A stretch of DNA of 37,364 nucleotides, taken from NCBI GenBank assembly GCA_007695055.1, contig REEM01000187.1:1-37364 (forward strand), given 5' to 3'. Origin of the DNA: Spirochaetaceae bacterium (lineage in GTDB: Bacteria; Spirochaetota; Spirochaetia; DSM-27196; SLAA01). The notes below the pieces were generated by a model. The model had not been told where the DNA came from. It did no database searches and was given only the letters and a program-made list of their open reading frames with translations. Positions 25,615 to 33,548 of the stretch are shown one piece after another. Made by a program: the position numbers and the translations under genes. The number at the start of each line of letters is the position of its first letter. Positions within the stretch are counted from its first letter, which is position 1.

Positions 25615-26394
25615 ATGGATACACAGGGTACAGTAGTTCTGAAAATTGGCGGCCGAGCCGTTGAGACCGAACTTATTAGAGACCTTACTCATGAGATAGC
25701 CAAGCTGGCGCCTTCTACACGACTGGTTGTCATTCATGGTGGAGGGGCTGAGGTCACACGCGTGTCCGAGCTATTTGGCATTGAGGCTCGTTTTGAGGCC
25801 GGTATTCGCATGACCGGAAGCATAGAGATGCAGGTTGTAGACATGGTACTTGCAGGCAAAATGAACAAGGCTTTGGTACGAATGCTCCTGAGCTGGGGGG
25901 TACGACCGGTCGGCTTTTGTGGAGCCGACGCCGCTACCATTGTCGGCGTACCAATAACCGACTCAACTGGACAACAAACGGCTACCGGCCGAATAGACAA
26001 GGTCGAGACCGGTCTCATTAAGCTCCTGCTTGACTCCGGCTACCTTCCCGTAATTGCATCAAGTGCAACAACCCGTGAGGGAATGCCGCTGAATATCAAT
26101 GCAGACGATGTAGCATTTGCTTTAGCAGGAGCGCTCAGGGCCGACAACTTAGTGTTTCTTTCCGATATACCTGGTATTCTTAAGCAGGAGCAGGTGCTCC
26201 GAGCCATAACGCCAACTGATATCGAGCGTGAGATACAGGCCGGGGTGATCGCTGGCGGAATGATCCCTAAGACACGGTCGGCCCAGGCGGCACTTGCGGC
26301 GGGGGTTTCGTCGGTGGTCATTGGTCGCTACTCTTCCACAGGTGACCTACAACGCCTGTTAGGCAATGAAATAGGCACCCGGATCAGCACCTGA
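25615..26394 (+). CDS. argB: Acetylglutamate kinase
   Basis: ArgB phosphorylates N-acetylglutamate. The 259-residue amino-acid-kinase fold shows VLKIGGRAVE, VVIHGGGAEV, RFEAGIRMTG, CGADAATIVG, ININADDVAFALAGAL and GGMIPKTRSA. The N-terminal extension seen in some arginine-inhibited hexameric ArgB proteins is absent, so feedback inhibition may be weak; the ArgR site may be the main control. The 81 bp gap from argC holds GC-rich inverted repeats. Confidence 0.95.
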   Translation: MDTQGTVVLKIGGRAVETELIRDLTHEIAKLAPSTRLVVIHGGGAEVTRVSELFGIEARFEAGIRMTGSIEMQVVDMVLAGKMNKALVRMLLSWGVRPVGFCGADAATIVGVPITDSTGQQTATGRIDKVETGLIKLLLDSGYLPVIASSATTREGMPLNINADDVAFALAGALRADNLVFLSDIPGILKQEQVLRAITPTDIEREIQAGVIAGGMIPKTRSAQAALAAGVSSVVIGRYSSTGDLQRLLGNEIGTRIST

Positions 26395-26472
26395 CCCGAA
26401 TATCGTTCGACTATGCATACCATGGTTCTACGCCTGCGGACCCGCAATCTTTTGTCATGAGGAGACATATTT

Positions 26473-27744
26473 ATGAGTAACAAGCCCATCAAGAAGATCG
26501 TTCTCGCCTATTCGGGCGGGTTAGATACCTCTATCATTATTCCCTGGCTCAAGGAGCACTACGACGGGGCGGAAATTATTGGCGTGTGTACAAATGTTGG
26601 CCAGGATGAAGACTGGGACGCAATGGAGGACAAAGCCCTGGCATCTGGCGCCTCCAAGTTACATGTGCTGGATGTACGCGAGGAGTTTGCTCGTGACTTC
26701 CTCTGGCCCATGCTGCGTGCCGGTGCAATTTACGAGACAAAATATCTCCTTGGAACCTCTATTGCGCGCCCCTTGCAGGCCAAGCACCAGGTTGAGGTTG
26801 CGCTCAAGGAAGGTGCCGATGCAGTGGCACATGGTTGTACCGGCAAGGGCAATGACCAAGTGCGCTTTGAGCTTACCTACAAGGCGCTTGCTCCGCACCT
26901 TGAGGTTATTGCGCCTTGGCGACTATGGGACATTCGGTCCCGCTCGGCCGCCATTGAGTACGCACACAAAAACAACATCCCCATTGGCGATATCTCGGAA
27001 GAAAACATTTACAGCCGCGACTGGAATATATGGCACATGAGTCATGAAGGTGGCGAGCTTGAGAACACATGGAATCGACCCAAAAAAGAGATGTATCTGC
27101 TTACCCGTGATCCCAAGGATGCCCCGGACAAAGAAACTGAGGTCGAGATCGAGTTTGAACGTGGCTTCCCAATAGGGCTCGACGGCGAGCGAATGAAGCC
27201 GTTGGAAATCCTCAGTCGCCTGAATGTCATTGGTGGTGAGAACGGTGTCGGTCGTACCGACCTGGTTGAGACCCGCCTTGTCGGCATGAAGAGCCGTGGT
27301 GTGTACGAGACTCCAGCCGGAACCATTCTTTACGCCGCTCTTCGTGAACTTGAAATGATCACACTGGACTTTGACACCTTAAGCATGAAGAATCAGCTGG
27401 CCTTGAAGTACGCCGAACTGGTATATGCCGGGAAGTGGTTCACCCACTTCCGCGAATCCATGGATGCATATATGGCTAAGGCCGGTGAGTACGTAACAGG
27501 AAAGGTTCGAATGGTGCTGTACAAAGGTAACTTGAGTGTTGCTGGCCGTATGAGTCCATATTCGTTGTATATTGAAGACCTAGCATCTTTTGGTGAAAGC
27601 TCTTATGATCATGCCGACGCCACCGGTTTTATTAACCTCTATGGCCTATCGACCGGGGTAGCGGCCATAGTACACAGAAAAGCGCCGGGTGAGGGCGGCC
27701 CTGCGGATGAAATGCGAGCCATGGCCGGATTTCACGAGAAATAG
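26473..27744 (+). CDS. argG: Argininosuccinate synthase
   Basis: ArgG joins citrulline and aspartate using ATP. The 423-residue protein shows the PP-loop VLAYSGGLDTSIIIPWL, GTSIARPLQAKHQVE, AHGCTGKGNDQVRFE, IPIGDISEENIYSRD and GLKS-region equivalents near FTHFRESMDAYM. GAGGAG lies 10 nt before the ATG. With argC and argB but no argH, argF, argD or argJ here, the pathway must be split over several loci. Confidence 0.97.
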   Translation: MSNKPIKKIVLAYSGGLDTSIIIPWLKEHYDGAEIIGVCTNVGQDEDWDAMEDKALASGASKLHVLDVREEFARDFLWPMLRAGAIYETKYLLGTSIARPLQAKHQVEVALKEGADAVAHGCTGKGNDQVRFELTYKALAPHLEVIAPWRLWDIRSRSAAIEYAHKNNIPIGDISEENIYSRDWNIWHMSHEGGELENTWNRPKKEMYLLTRDPKDAPDKETEVEIEFERGFPIGLDGERMKPLEILSRLNVIGGENGVGRTDLVETRLVGMKSRGVYETPAGTILYAALRELEMITLDFDTLSMKNQLALKYAELVYAGKWFTHFRESMDAYMAKAGEYVTGKVRMVLYKGNLSVAGRMSPYSLYIEDLASFGESSYDHADATGFINLYGLSTGVAAIVHRKAPGEGGPADEMRAMAGFHEK

Positions 27745-27773
27745 ACCAGCACTACACGTCAGCGGAGGACGAA

Positions 27774-29390
27774 ATGCCAAAGTATCAGAACCTGGACACA
27801 TGCAAGGCCTATTTTGAGTTGCTGAGTTTACCAAAGCTTGACATAGCTCAAGCCTTGGCCGAGAACGGGCCCGACCGTATTAAGCGCTACGAGATTCCTA
27901 TTGGTGGTGGCCTGCAGTACAACTACGCGGCAAAAGCGGTGGGTGAATCTGTACTCACCAAACTTGAGGCGCTCGCAAAGGAGCAGGAACTCATTCCAAA
28001 ATACCAAGCACTTCTGAACGGTGAGGTCATGAACACCGGTGAAAACCGCATGGTTCTTCACCAACTCACCCGGGGCCGACTTGGTGATGATGTTCGGTCC
28101 GAGGGCAGGTCACTCTCGGAGTTCTACCAGCAGCAGAATGAACGGGTGAGCGCCTTTGCAGCAGCAGTTCAGTCTGGCACTATTCTGGGTTCAACTGGAA
28201 AGCCTTTCGACACCGTTGTGCAAATAGGCATAGGCGGCTCCGATCTAGGGCCGCGGGCCTTGTACCTTGCGCTGGATAACTGGGTGCGCGCCGACGGTGC
28301 CAGCCCAAAAATGAGAGCAGAGTTTATCTCAAATGTAGATCCGGATGACGCGGCTGCGGTTATGAACCGTGTAGACCCGGAAACAACCTTGTTCGTGCTG
28401 GTCTCCAAGAGTGGTACCACCCAGGAAACCCTCACCAATGAAGAGTTTGTGGTAAAGAAGTTAGGATCGGGAACCCGCGCCCTGCCAGCACCGCGCAAGC
28501 ACATGGTGGCGGTGACCTCGGAAAGCAGTCCGCTAGCGAAGTCCGATGCCTACCTCGATGCTTTCTTCATTGACGACTACATTGGCGGGCGGTACTCGGC
28601 AACAAGTCCGGTCGGCGGAGTAGTATTGAGTTTGTGTTTTGGTAGCGATGTCTTTGCGGCAGTGCTTGCCGGAGCACATGAGGCCGACAAGGCGGCGTTG
28701 GAGCCTTCCCCTCGTGCAAACGCGGCTATGCTTGACGCACTGATTGGTCTTTACGAACGTAACGTGCTTAAGCTCCCGGCAACTGCGGTGCTCCCCTACT
28801 CGCAGGCTCTATCGCGCTTTCCTGCGCATCTTCAGCAGTTGGACATGGAGAGCAACGGGAAAAAGGTCAGTCGTGACGGTGGATCTCTATCTTATGTAAC
28901 CGGGCCGCTGGTGTTTGGCGAGCCTGGCACGAACGGGCAACACAGCTTTTACCAGCTCCTGCACCAGGGCACCGACATTGTACCACTCCAGTTCGTGGGA
29001 TTTCGGGAGTCACAGCTGCAGGACGATATTGAGTTCCAGGGCTCAACCGGACAACAGAAACTCAACGCCAATCTTGCTGCCCAGATTGTGGCCTTTGCCT
29101 GTGGCAAGGAGGACGAGAACCCAAACAAGCACTTTCCGGGTAGTCGCCCCTCAAGCCTCATTCACGGAGAACGGCTAAGTCCTGAGGCCCTTGGCGCCCT
29201 GCTTGCACATTTTGAGAACAAAGTAATGTTCCAGGGCTTCCTCTGGAATGTGAATAGTTTTGATCAAGAGGGTGTGCAGCTTGGCAAGGTACTCACCAAA
29301 CAGGTGCTTGGCGGTGACATGCCCGAGCACTTGCGGGCTTTTGCCGCTCTACTCGGTGCGGCGCCGGAAGACACAGAGAATTATAGATAA
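27774..29390 (+). CDS. pgi: Glucose-6-phosphate isomerase
   Basis: Pgi interconverts glucose-6-phosphate and fructose-6-phosphate in glycolysis. The 538-residue sequence has VVQIGIGGSDLGPRALYLAL, LVSKSGTTQETLTNEEF, GGRYSATSPVGG, the EPGTNGQHSFYQLLHQGT signature and KVLTKQVLGG. GGAGG lies before the ATG, 29 bp after argG, so it could be co-transcribed with the arg genes. Just after the stop, GCCGG (29391) and CCGGC (29416) could form a weak hairpin without a T-run. Confidence 0.97.
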   Translation: MPKYQNLDTCKAYFELLSLPKLDIAQALAENGPDRIKRYEIPIGGGLQYNYAAKAVGESVLTKLEALAKEQELIPKYQALLNGEVMNTGENRMVLHQLTRGRLGDDVRSEGRSLSEFYQQQNERVSAFAAAVQSGTILGSTGKPFDTVVQIGIGGSDLGPRALYLALDNWVRADGASPKMRAEFISNVDPDDAAAVMNRVDPETTLFVLVSKSGTTQETLTNEEFVVKKLGSGTRALPAPRKHMVAVTSESSPLAKSDAYLDAFFIDDYIGGRYSATSPVGGVVLSLCFGSDVFAAVLAGAHEADKAALEPSPRANAAMLDALIGLYERNVLKLPATAVLPYSQALSRFPAHLQQLDMESNGKKVSRDGGSLSYVTGPLVFGEPGTNGQHSFYQLLHQGTDIVPLQFVGFRESQLQDDIEFQGSTGQQKLNANLAAQIVAFACGKEDENPNKHFPGSRPSSLIHGERLSPEALGALLAHFENKVMFQGFLWNVNSFDQEGVQLGKVLTKQVLGGDMPEHLRAFAALLGAAPEDTENYR

Positions 29391-29422
29391 GCCGGACAAA
29401 ACCCCACGGTGGTGCCCGGCCC

Positions 29423-30412
29423 TCACATTGAGACGAGAAGTTCACGCGCGGTATCACCCATAGTAGATGCAGGATCAAGCTCGCGTGTTTGCCTGAGGTA
29501 CATGTGCGCCGCACCACGGTTACCAATCCCGTGAAAGGCTAAAGCAGTGAGCAGGTAGGCTCTTTGCAGGGCTGCTGTGTCATCTCTGTCAATGGTTCGA
29601 ACATAGCCCCGCAAAAGCTCAAGCGCGTCCGCATAGGCAAAGCTCTCAATAAGTAGAGTGGCGTGCAACACCATCTGCTCATGGTAAAACGGATCTCCTG
29701 GCCGGCTGCGCATGCTTTGGAGCCGCTCAAGCGCCGCCCCAATCTGGTGCCTAAGCACCGAGCTCCATGCCTCAATCAGACCAACGAGATCCTCGGATGC
29801 AGGAATGCTGAGCCCCAACAGGGCGCCAAGCGGACTGTCTTGAAATTCGGCTAACAGACCGCCTGAACCTTGCTCGAGCATATGAAAAACACCCTGTGGG
29901 TCTATGCCATATTCGTGTAGCAGTTCTGCAACTGCTGGCGGAAACCGGAATCCATCTTCACCGCCAAGCGAACGGATATCCACTCCACGGTGTATTTGCT
30001 TAGCTGCATATACATCACCCACGCGATAACTACCACGCCGAAACAGATACACCGGCTCCGAGTAGTCACTGAAGCGTAGCTCAGTTGCGCCGGAGATACG
30101 CACCATGTCCTCAGGTCTGAGAACAGTTCCAGATTCAGCTCGTTTCCAGCCTTCATCGGTAAGTAGCTCAAGACTCCCAGTTACCGATTCGAGCACCAAT
30201 TGAATTTCTGCAGTATCCGGAGCGCCCACCTCCGCTTCTGAGAGCGCATCTGATGAGGTCCCATCCGGGCCGCTTGACGGCCTATTGGTGTGGACTTCAT
30301 CTCTCACGGGAAGGCGATACGGTGCTATTTCCTGGGCATGCATGAGGTGTAGTGACCCAGACGGGAGGAGTAACACGAGGATAAGTATGACAGAAGCGAC
30401 CAAATGCCGCAT
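29423..30412 (-). CDS. Secreted protein with FecR-like and TPR-like regions
   Basis: The 329-residue product has an N-terminal signal peptide (about 1-26, ending LHLMHAQ). A stretch at about 75-130 resembles a FecR-type beta domain: VTGSLELLTDEGWKRAESGT, VLRPEDMVRISGATELRFSD, YLFRRGSYRVG. The C-terminal part is helical and repeat-like (FAYADALELLRGYVRTID; RAYLLTALAFHGIGNRGAAH; YLRQTRELDPAS), typical of tetratricopeptide units. A periplasmic scaffold or envelope role is likely but unproven. It starts 12 bp after the 80-residue membrane-protein gene, so the two are probably one operon. Confidence 0.7.
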   Translation of the reverse strand: MRHLVASVILILVLLLPSGSLHLMHAQEIAPYRLPVRDEVHTNRPSSGPDGTSSDALSEAEVGAPDTAEIQLVLESVTGSLELLTDEGWKRAESGTVLRPEDMVRISGATELRFSDYSEPVYLFRRGSYRVGDVYAAKQIHRGVDIRSLGGEDGFRFPPAVAELLHEYGIDPQGVFHMLEQGSGGLLAEFQDSPLGALLGLSIPASEDLVGLIEAWSSVLRHQIGAALERLQSMRSRPGDPFYHEQMVLHATLLIESFAYADALELLRGYVRTIDRDDTAALQRAYLLTALAFHGIGNRGAAHMYLRQTRELDPASTMGDTARELLVSM

Positions 30413-30424
30413 GTAACCGACTCC

Positions 30425-30667
30425 TTACTTGCGGACAAACCCCACCACGGCTCCCGCTAGTGCGCCTACACCACCGGAAATGAAGACCTGCCGCCGAACC
30501 TCTTCCACTCCTCTCACTGCCCGTCCGAACCGTGACAAGAAATCGGATGAAGGCGCGATTAGCTCCATTGGAGAAATATAACTACCACCAACTCTACCAA
30601 ACAGCAAGTAACCAGCAACGAGCCCCAGGGCTCCAAAAATCAAAGAAAGCTTCACAATAGTGTTCAC
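30425..30667 (-). CDS. Small two-helix membrane protein of unknown function
   Basis: The open frame extends to 30796, but AAGGAG 8 nt before the GTG at 30667 marks the likely start, giving 80 residues. Two glycine-rich hydrophobic helices (about 4-21, IVKLSLIFGALGLVAGYLLF, and 61-78, VFISGGVGALAGAVVGFV) flank a basic amphipathic loop. I recognise no family. Its upstream region abuts the divergent serC promoter. Confidence 0.65.
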   Translation of the reverse strand: MNTIVKLSLIFGALGLVAGYLLFGRVGGSYISPMELIAPSSDFLSRFGRAVRGVEEVRRQVFISGGVGALAGAVVGFVRK

Positions 30668-30721
30668 CGTCAATTCTCCTTCCATTGTACCACAACAGGA
30701 GTATACCGCATTGGTAGCCCT

Positions 30722-30750
30722 TTGACGCAATTTTCCAGCTTGTGTATCAT
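30722..30750 (+). promoter_or_regulatory. Promoter of serC
   Basis: TTGACG (30722-30727), exactly 17 bp, TATCAT (30745-30750): 5/6 matches at both boxes. The leader to the ATG at 30797 is about 40 nt with AAAGGA as ribosome-binding site. Confidence 0.65.
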
Positions 30751-30796
30751 CACCCTTGGATACGCAGTTCAACTCGTTCTCAAAGGATACCCCCAT

Positions 30797-31885
30797 ATGA
30801 AACGGAAATTCAACTTCTCTGCTGGCCCGTCAACTCTGCCAGTGCAGGTTCTCGAAGAAATACAACGAGAGATCGTCAATTATCGTGGCAGCGGCATGTC
30901 GCTCATTGAGGCGAGCCACCGTGGCGCTGAGTACGAGGCGGTCCATAACGAGTGCATTGAAAATATACGCTCCCTGCTTGAGGTCCCGGCAAACTACCAG
31001 ATCCTTCTCATAGGTGGCGGCGCAACTCTGCAGTTTGGTATGATCCCGCTCAACCTGCTGCAGTTTGCTGCCAAGGAACGCGCCGCGGACTACGTTATTA
31101 GCGGCGTATGGGCCAAAAAAGCTTACCAGGACGCTAAACAGCTGGGTACTACACACATTGCCTACGACGGGGCCGCAACAAACTACACCACCCTGCCAGA
31201 GACACTCAGCCTCTCCCAAGACCCGGTCTATCTGCACATTACATCGAACGAGACCATTGGCGGACTGCGGTGGGTAGACTGGCCGGATACCGGTGCAGTT
31301 CCACTTGTATGTGATATGTCGAGTGACATCATGAGCCGCCCTATTCCAGTTGAAAAATTTGGGCTTATCTATGCAGGAGCGCAGAAGAACCTGGGGCCAG
31401 CAGGTGTGACACTGGTAATTGTGCGCGATGATATCGTCCAGAGTTCTCCCGCGCAGCTCCCTGCGTACCTCCGTTACTCGGTTCATGCCGAGAATAACTC
31501 ACTGTACAACACCCCTCCGGTGTTCTCAATCTATGCCATGAACCTGGTGCTACGCTGGGTCAAGAAACAGGGCGGCGTAAAAAAGATGCAGGAACTGGCC
31601 GAGCAAAAGGCCGAACTCATCTATTCCGCGGTAAACGAGAGCGAGGGTTTCTACACAACACCTGTTGATACAAGGTATCGCTCGCTCATGAACGTCGTGT
31701 TCCAGATTGCTGACGCTACGCTTGACTCAACCTTTATTGATGAAGCGGCCAAACATGGCATGGTAGGCCTCAAGGGGCATCGCAGTGTTGGTGGATTGCG
31801 TGCATCACTGTATAACGCCATGCCGGTTTCAGGGGCGGAAGCGCTCGCGGACTTCATGCGTTCCTTTGCGACTCGCCGCCGCTAA
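30797..31885 (+). CDS. serC: Phosphoserine aminotransferase
   Basis: SerC makes 3-phosphoserine from 3-phosphohydroxypyruvate, with a second role in pyridoxal phosphate synthesis. At 362 residues it equals E. coli SerC in length and shows KFNFSAGPSTLPVQVLEE, GMSLIEASHRG, LLIGGGATLQFGMIPLNL, the PLP lysine in YAGAQKNLGPAGVT, and GHRSVGGLRASLYNAMP. The ATG at 30797 is chosen over an upstream open frame that would run through the promoter. No serA or serB is adjacent. Confidence 0.96.
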   Translation: MKRKFNFSAGPSTLPVQVLEEIQREIVNYRGSGMSLIEASHRGAEYEAVHNECIENIRSLLEVPANYQILLIGGGATLQFGMIPLNLLQFAAKERAADYVISGVWAKKAYQDAKQLGTTHIAYDGAATNYTTLPETLSLSQDPVYLHITSNETIGGLRWVDWPDTGAVPLVCDMSSDIMSRPIPVEKFGLIYAGAQKNLGPAGVTLVIVRDDIVQSSPAQLPAYLRYSVHAENNSLYNTPPVFSIYAMNLVLRWVKKQGGVKKMQELAEQKAELIYSAVNESEGFYTTPVDTRYRSLMNVVFQIADATLDSTFIDEAAKHGMVGLKGHRSVGGLRASLYNAMPVSGAEALADFMRSFATRRR

Positions 31886-31912
31886 TCCCGAGAGAATAGC
31901 CATGGAATTGTC

Positions 31913-31941
31913 TTGACGGCACGACCAAAGGAGCATAGTAT
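31913..31941 (+). promoter_or_regulatory. Strong sigma70-type promoter of short transcript
   Basis: TTGACG (31913-31918), 17 bp, TAGTAT (31936-31941), each 5/6 to consensus. It begins 27 bp after serC and points to a transcript starting near 31948. Confidence 0.7.
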
Positions 31942-32001
31942 TTAGGTGAGGGGCAACGCCGTAGGGTGTTGTCATGGAAAACAACGGTTGCAGGAGGCTG
32001 A

Positions 32002-32079
32002 ATGGAAGAACCACCTATCTCTTTCGGCCGGTGTATCCGGCACCAAACACTGTTTTTTCAGGGCACTACGCCCTCATGA
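32002..32079 (+). CDS. Possible 25-residue small protein inside the short transcript
   Basis: ATG at 32002 follows a perfect AGGAGG (31992-31997) with 4 nt spacing, encoding 25 residues (MEEPPISFGRCIRHQTLFFQ then GTTPS). Its TGA overlaps a following ATG (ATGA) of a three-codon ORF. A second frame, ATG 31974 to TGA 32087, encodes 37 residues behind AGGG. Neither is recognised; the AGGAGG could equally be a CsrA-type GGA site. Confidence 0.3.
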   Translation: MEEPPISFGRCIRHQTLFFQGTTPS

Positions 32080-32111
32080 GTAAGTGAAATGTCCCTGAAG
32101 GGATTTCAAAG

Positions 32112-32137
32112 AGCCGGTAGTTAGTACCGGCTTTTTT
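32112..32137 (+). terminator. Rho-independent terminator of short transcript
   Basis: Eight-base-pair stem AGCCGGTA/TACCGGCT with loop GTTAG, followed by six T residues on the plus strand. The orientation serves the short transcript, not the convergent phosphofructokinase gene. Confidence 0.85.
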
Positions 32138-32172
32138 GTGCCCTGTTCTCCATATGACCGGCCCACTGTTCT

Positions 32173-33504
32173 CTAACCAGCCTCAGTCACATTACGAATC
32201 TCAACTGGCTGTCGCGTTGACTCAATGACGTCACGCCAGAGACTGCTCTCCGGATCCACATAGTTCCTGCTTGTCACCGCAATAGGTATAGGCAGATGTA
32301 CAAAATAATTATTGATAAGGCTTATGAGAATTTTCGTTTTGCCCGCCATTGCCGCGTGTACCGCGTTGTTGCCAAGCCGGGCACAGTATACCGAGTCGGT
32401 CGGGTCTGCGACCGCACTCCGTACGGTGTAACTTGGGTCGATATACTTCAAATTTACGTGCATGCCAATGGACTCAAAGTAGGCGTTGATCCGGTCCCGG
32501 AGATACTGCCCTATGTCTTCCAACCGCCGGTTGCCCGATGCATCGGTACCTGACCCGCCATTGAGCAGATTCTGTCCTGCACCCTCGGCAACAATAACCA
32601 CCGCATGTTGTCGTCGTTCCAGGCGCCTCTTAAGGTGCTCTAGTAGGCCGTCGGCGCCCTCAAGATCAAAGGGAACTTCCGGAATAAGCACAAAGTTGGC
32701 CTCATGACACGCAAGTGCAGTATGGGCCGCAATGAAGCCCGACTCGCGTCCCATGAGTTTCACCAGCCCTATTCCGTTTATGGCCGAGTGAGCCTCTACG
32801 TGGGCACTAAACACCGCCTCTGTAGCCTTGGCAACCGCTGTCTCAAAACCAAAAGACTTTTGAATAAAGCGGAAGTCGTTGTCTATGGTCTTGGGAATAC
32901 CAATAACCGCAATCTTAAGTCCACGCCGTTCAATTTCCTCAGCAATGCGAAGAGCGCCCCGTTGTGTTCCATCACCGCCTATAGTAAACAGCACATTCAG
33001 GTTAAGCCGTTGAATGGTGTCGACAATTTCCTCTGTTCGCTCACCTCCGCCGCGTGAGCTTCCCAGTATGGTGCCCCCAATCTTGTGGATATCGTCAACA
33101 ACCCTCGGGTCGAGCTTCATTGGCTCCATATTGTACTGGGCTATCAGCCCCTTGTACCCAAAGCGAATGCCGCTAATGCGGGTTACCCCATACTGATGCC
33201 ACAGACACCTTACAACAGCGCGAATAACGTCGTTCAAGCCGGGACACAGACCACCGCAGGTAACCACCCCCGCATGTACGTGGTTGGGAGCAAAGTAGAT
33301 TTTTTCGCGCGGCCCGGCAATTTCCAGAAGCTCGTCTTCGTCATAACAACGGCTTCCAGCCTCCGGGTCGGTGTTCACATCAAAGATAATGCGCTCATTG
33401 TCGCTCACATAGTTTGCTAAGGAGTCCCCCGCGGTTGAGGAGTATCCAATGGGTGAGTGTACCTTTGCCTCGCCCAATGCCGAAACGCGGAAATCATAAC
33501 TCAT
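32173..33504 (-). CDS. 6-phosphofructokinase, plant/trypanosome-type ATP-PFK group
   Basis: The 443-residue protein is a phosphofructokinase: [59 protein letters not shown], and [16 protein letters not shown]. The phosphoryl-donor site reads GGDG (Gly as in ATP enzymes, not Asp as in PPi enzymes) combined with PKTIDND (Lys as in PPi enzymes), the pairing seen in plant and trypanosome ATP-PFKs. ATP use is therefore likely but not certain. The ATG at 33504 is chosen because AGGGG lies 9 nt upstream; an in-frame ATG at 33513 touches that site. The N-terminal extension of about 80 residues is typical of this group. Confidence 0.9.
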   Translation of the reverse strand: MSYDFRVSALGEAKVHSPIGYSSTAGDSLANYVSDNERIIFDVNTDPEAGSRCYDEDELLEIAGPREKIYFAPNHVHAGVVTCGGLCPGLNDVIRAVVRCLWHQYGVTRISGIRFGYKGLIAQYNMEPMKLDPRVVDDIHKIGGTILGSSRGGGERTEEIVDTIQRLNLNVLFTIGGDGTQRGALRIAEEIERRGLKIAVIGIPKTIDNDFRFIQKSFGFETAVAKATEAVFSAHVEAHSAINGIGLVKLMGRESGFIAAHTALACHEANFVLIPEVPFDLEGADGLLEHLKRRLERRQHAVVIVAEGAGQNLLNGGSGTDASGNRRLEDIGQYLRDRINAYFESIGMHVNLKYIDPSYTVRSAVADPTDSVYCARLGNNAVHAAMAGKTKILISLINNYFVHLPIPIAVTSRNYVDPESSLWRDVIESTRQPVEIRNVTEAG

Positions 33505-33548
33505 ACTGCTCATCCCCTATCAGGTTATTCACGACGCAAACCTCAACG

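Larger units (their letters stand above)
31948..32137 (+). ncRNA. Structured free-standing transcript of about 190 nt, unassigned
   Basis: The unit runs from a near-consensus promoter to a strong terminator and lies between serC and the convergent phosphofructokinase gene. By eye, 31948-31952 can pair with 32071-32075 and 31960-31964 with 32066-32070, closing a long-range structure; local hairpins include 31968-31972/31981-31985 (loop CATGGAAA), 32027-32031/32037-32041, and GAAA/TTTC plus TCCC/GGGA at 32086-32107. Three GGA motifs (ATGGA, AGGA, ATGGA) fall within 31974-32007. No tmRNA, RNase P, SRP or riboswitch signature is present. Candidates are a 6S-like RNA (the size fits, the ends do not), a CsrA-binding RNA, or an mRNA for a tiny protein. 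Confidence 0.55.

Noticed and set aside
24496-29390. Arg cluster as a horizontally acquired island.
   Set aside because: No composition break, repeats, integrase or flanking tRNA is visible, so there is no sequence support for recent transfer.
29391-29420. GC-rich inverted repeat GCCGG/CCGGC after pgi as a terminator.
   Set aside because: The loop is long, the inner pairing is poor and no T-run follows; it was left out as a feature.
30830-31486. A 218-codon minus-strand frame opposite serC.
   Set aside because: serC is fully supported and the antisense product shows no recognisable features.
31948-32137. tmRNA, SRP RNA, RNase P RNA or a known riboswitch as identity of the short transcript.
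   Set aside because: None of the signature sequences (tRNA-like ends with CCA, GGAAGCAGC-type SRP loop, RNase P core, common aptamer motifs) is visible, and no gene follows on the same strand.
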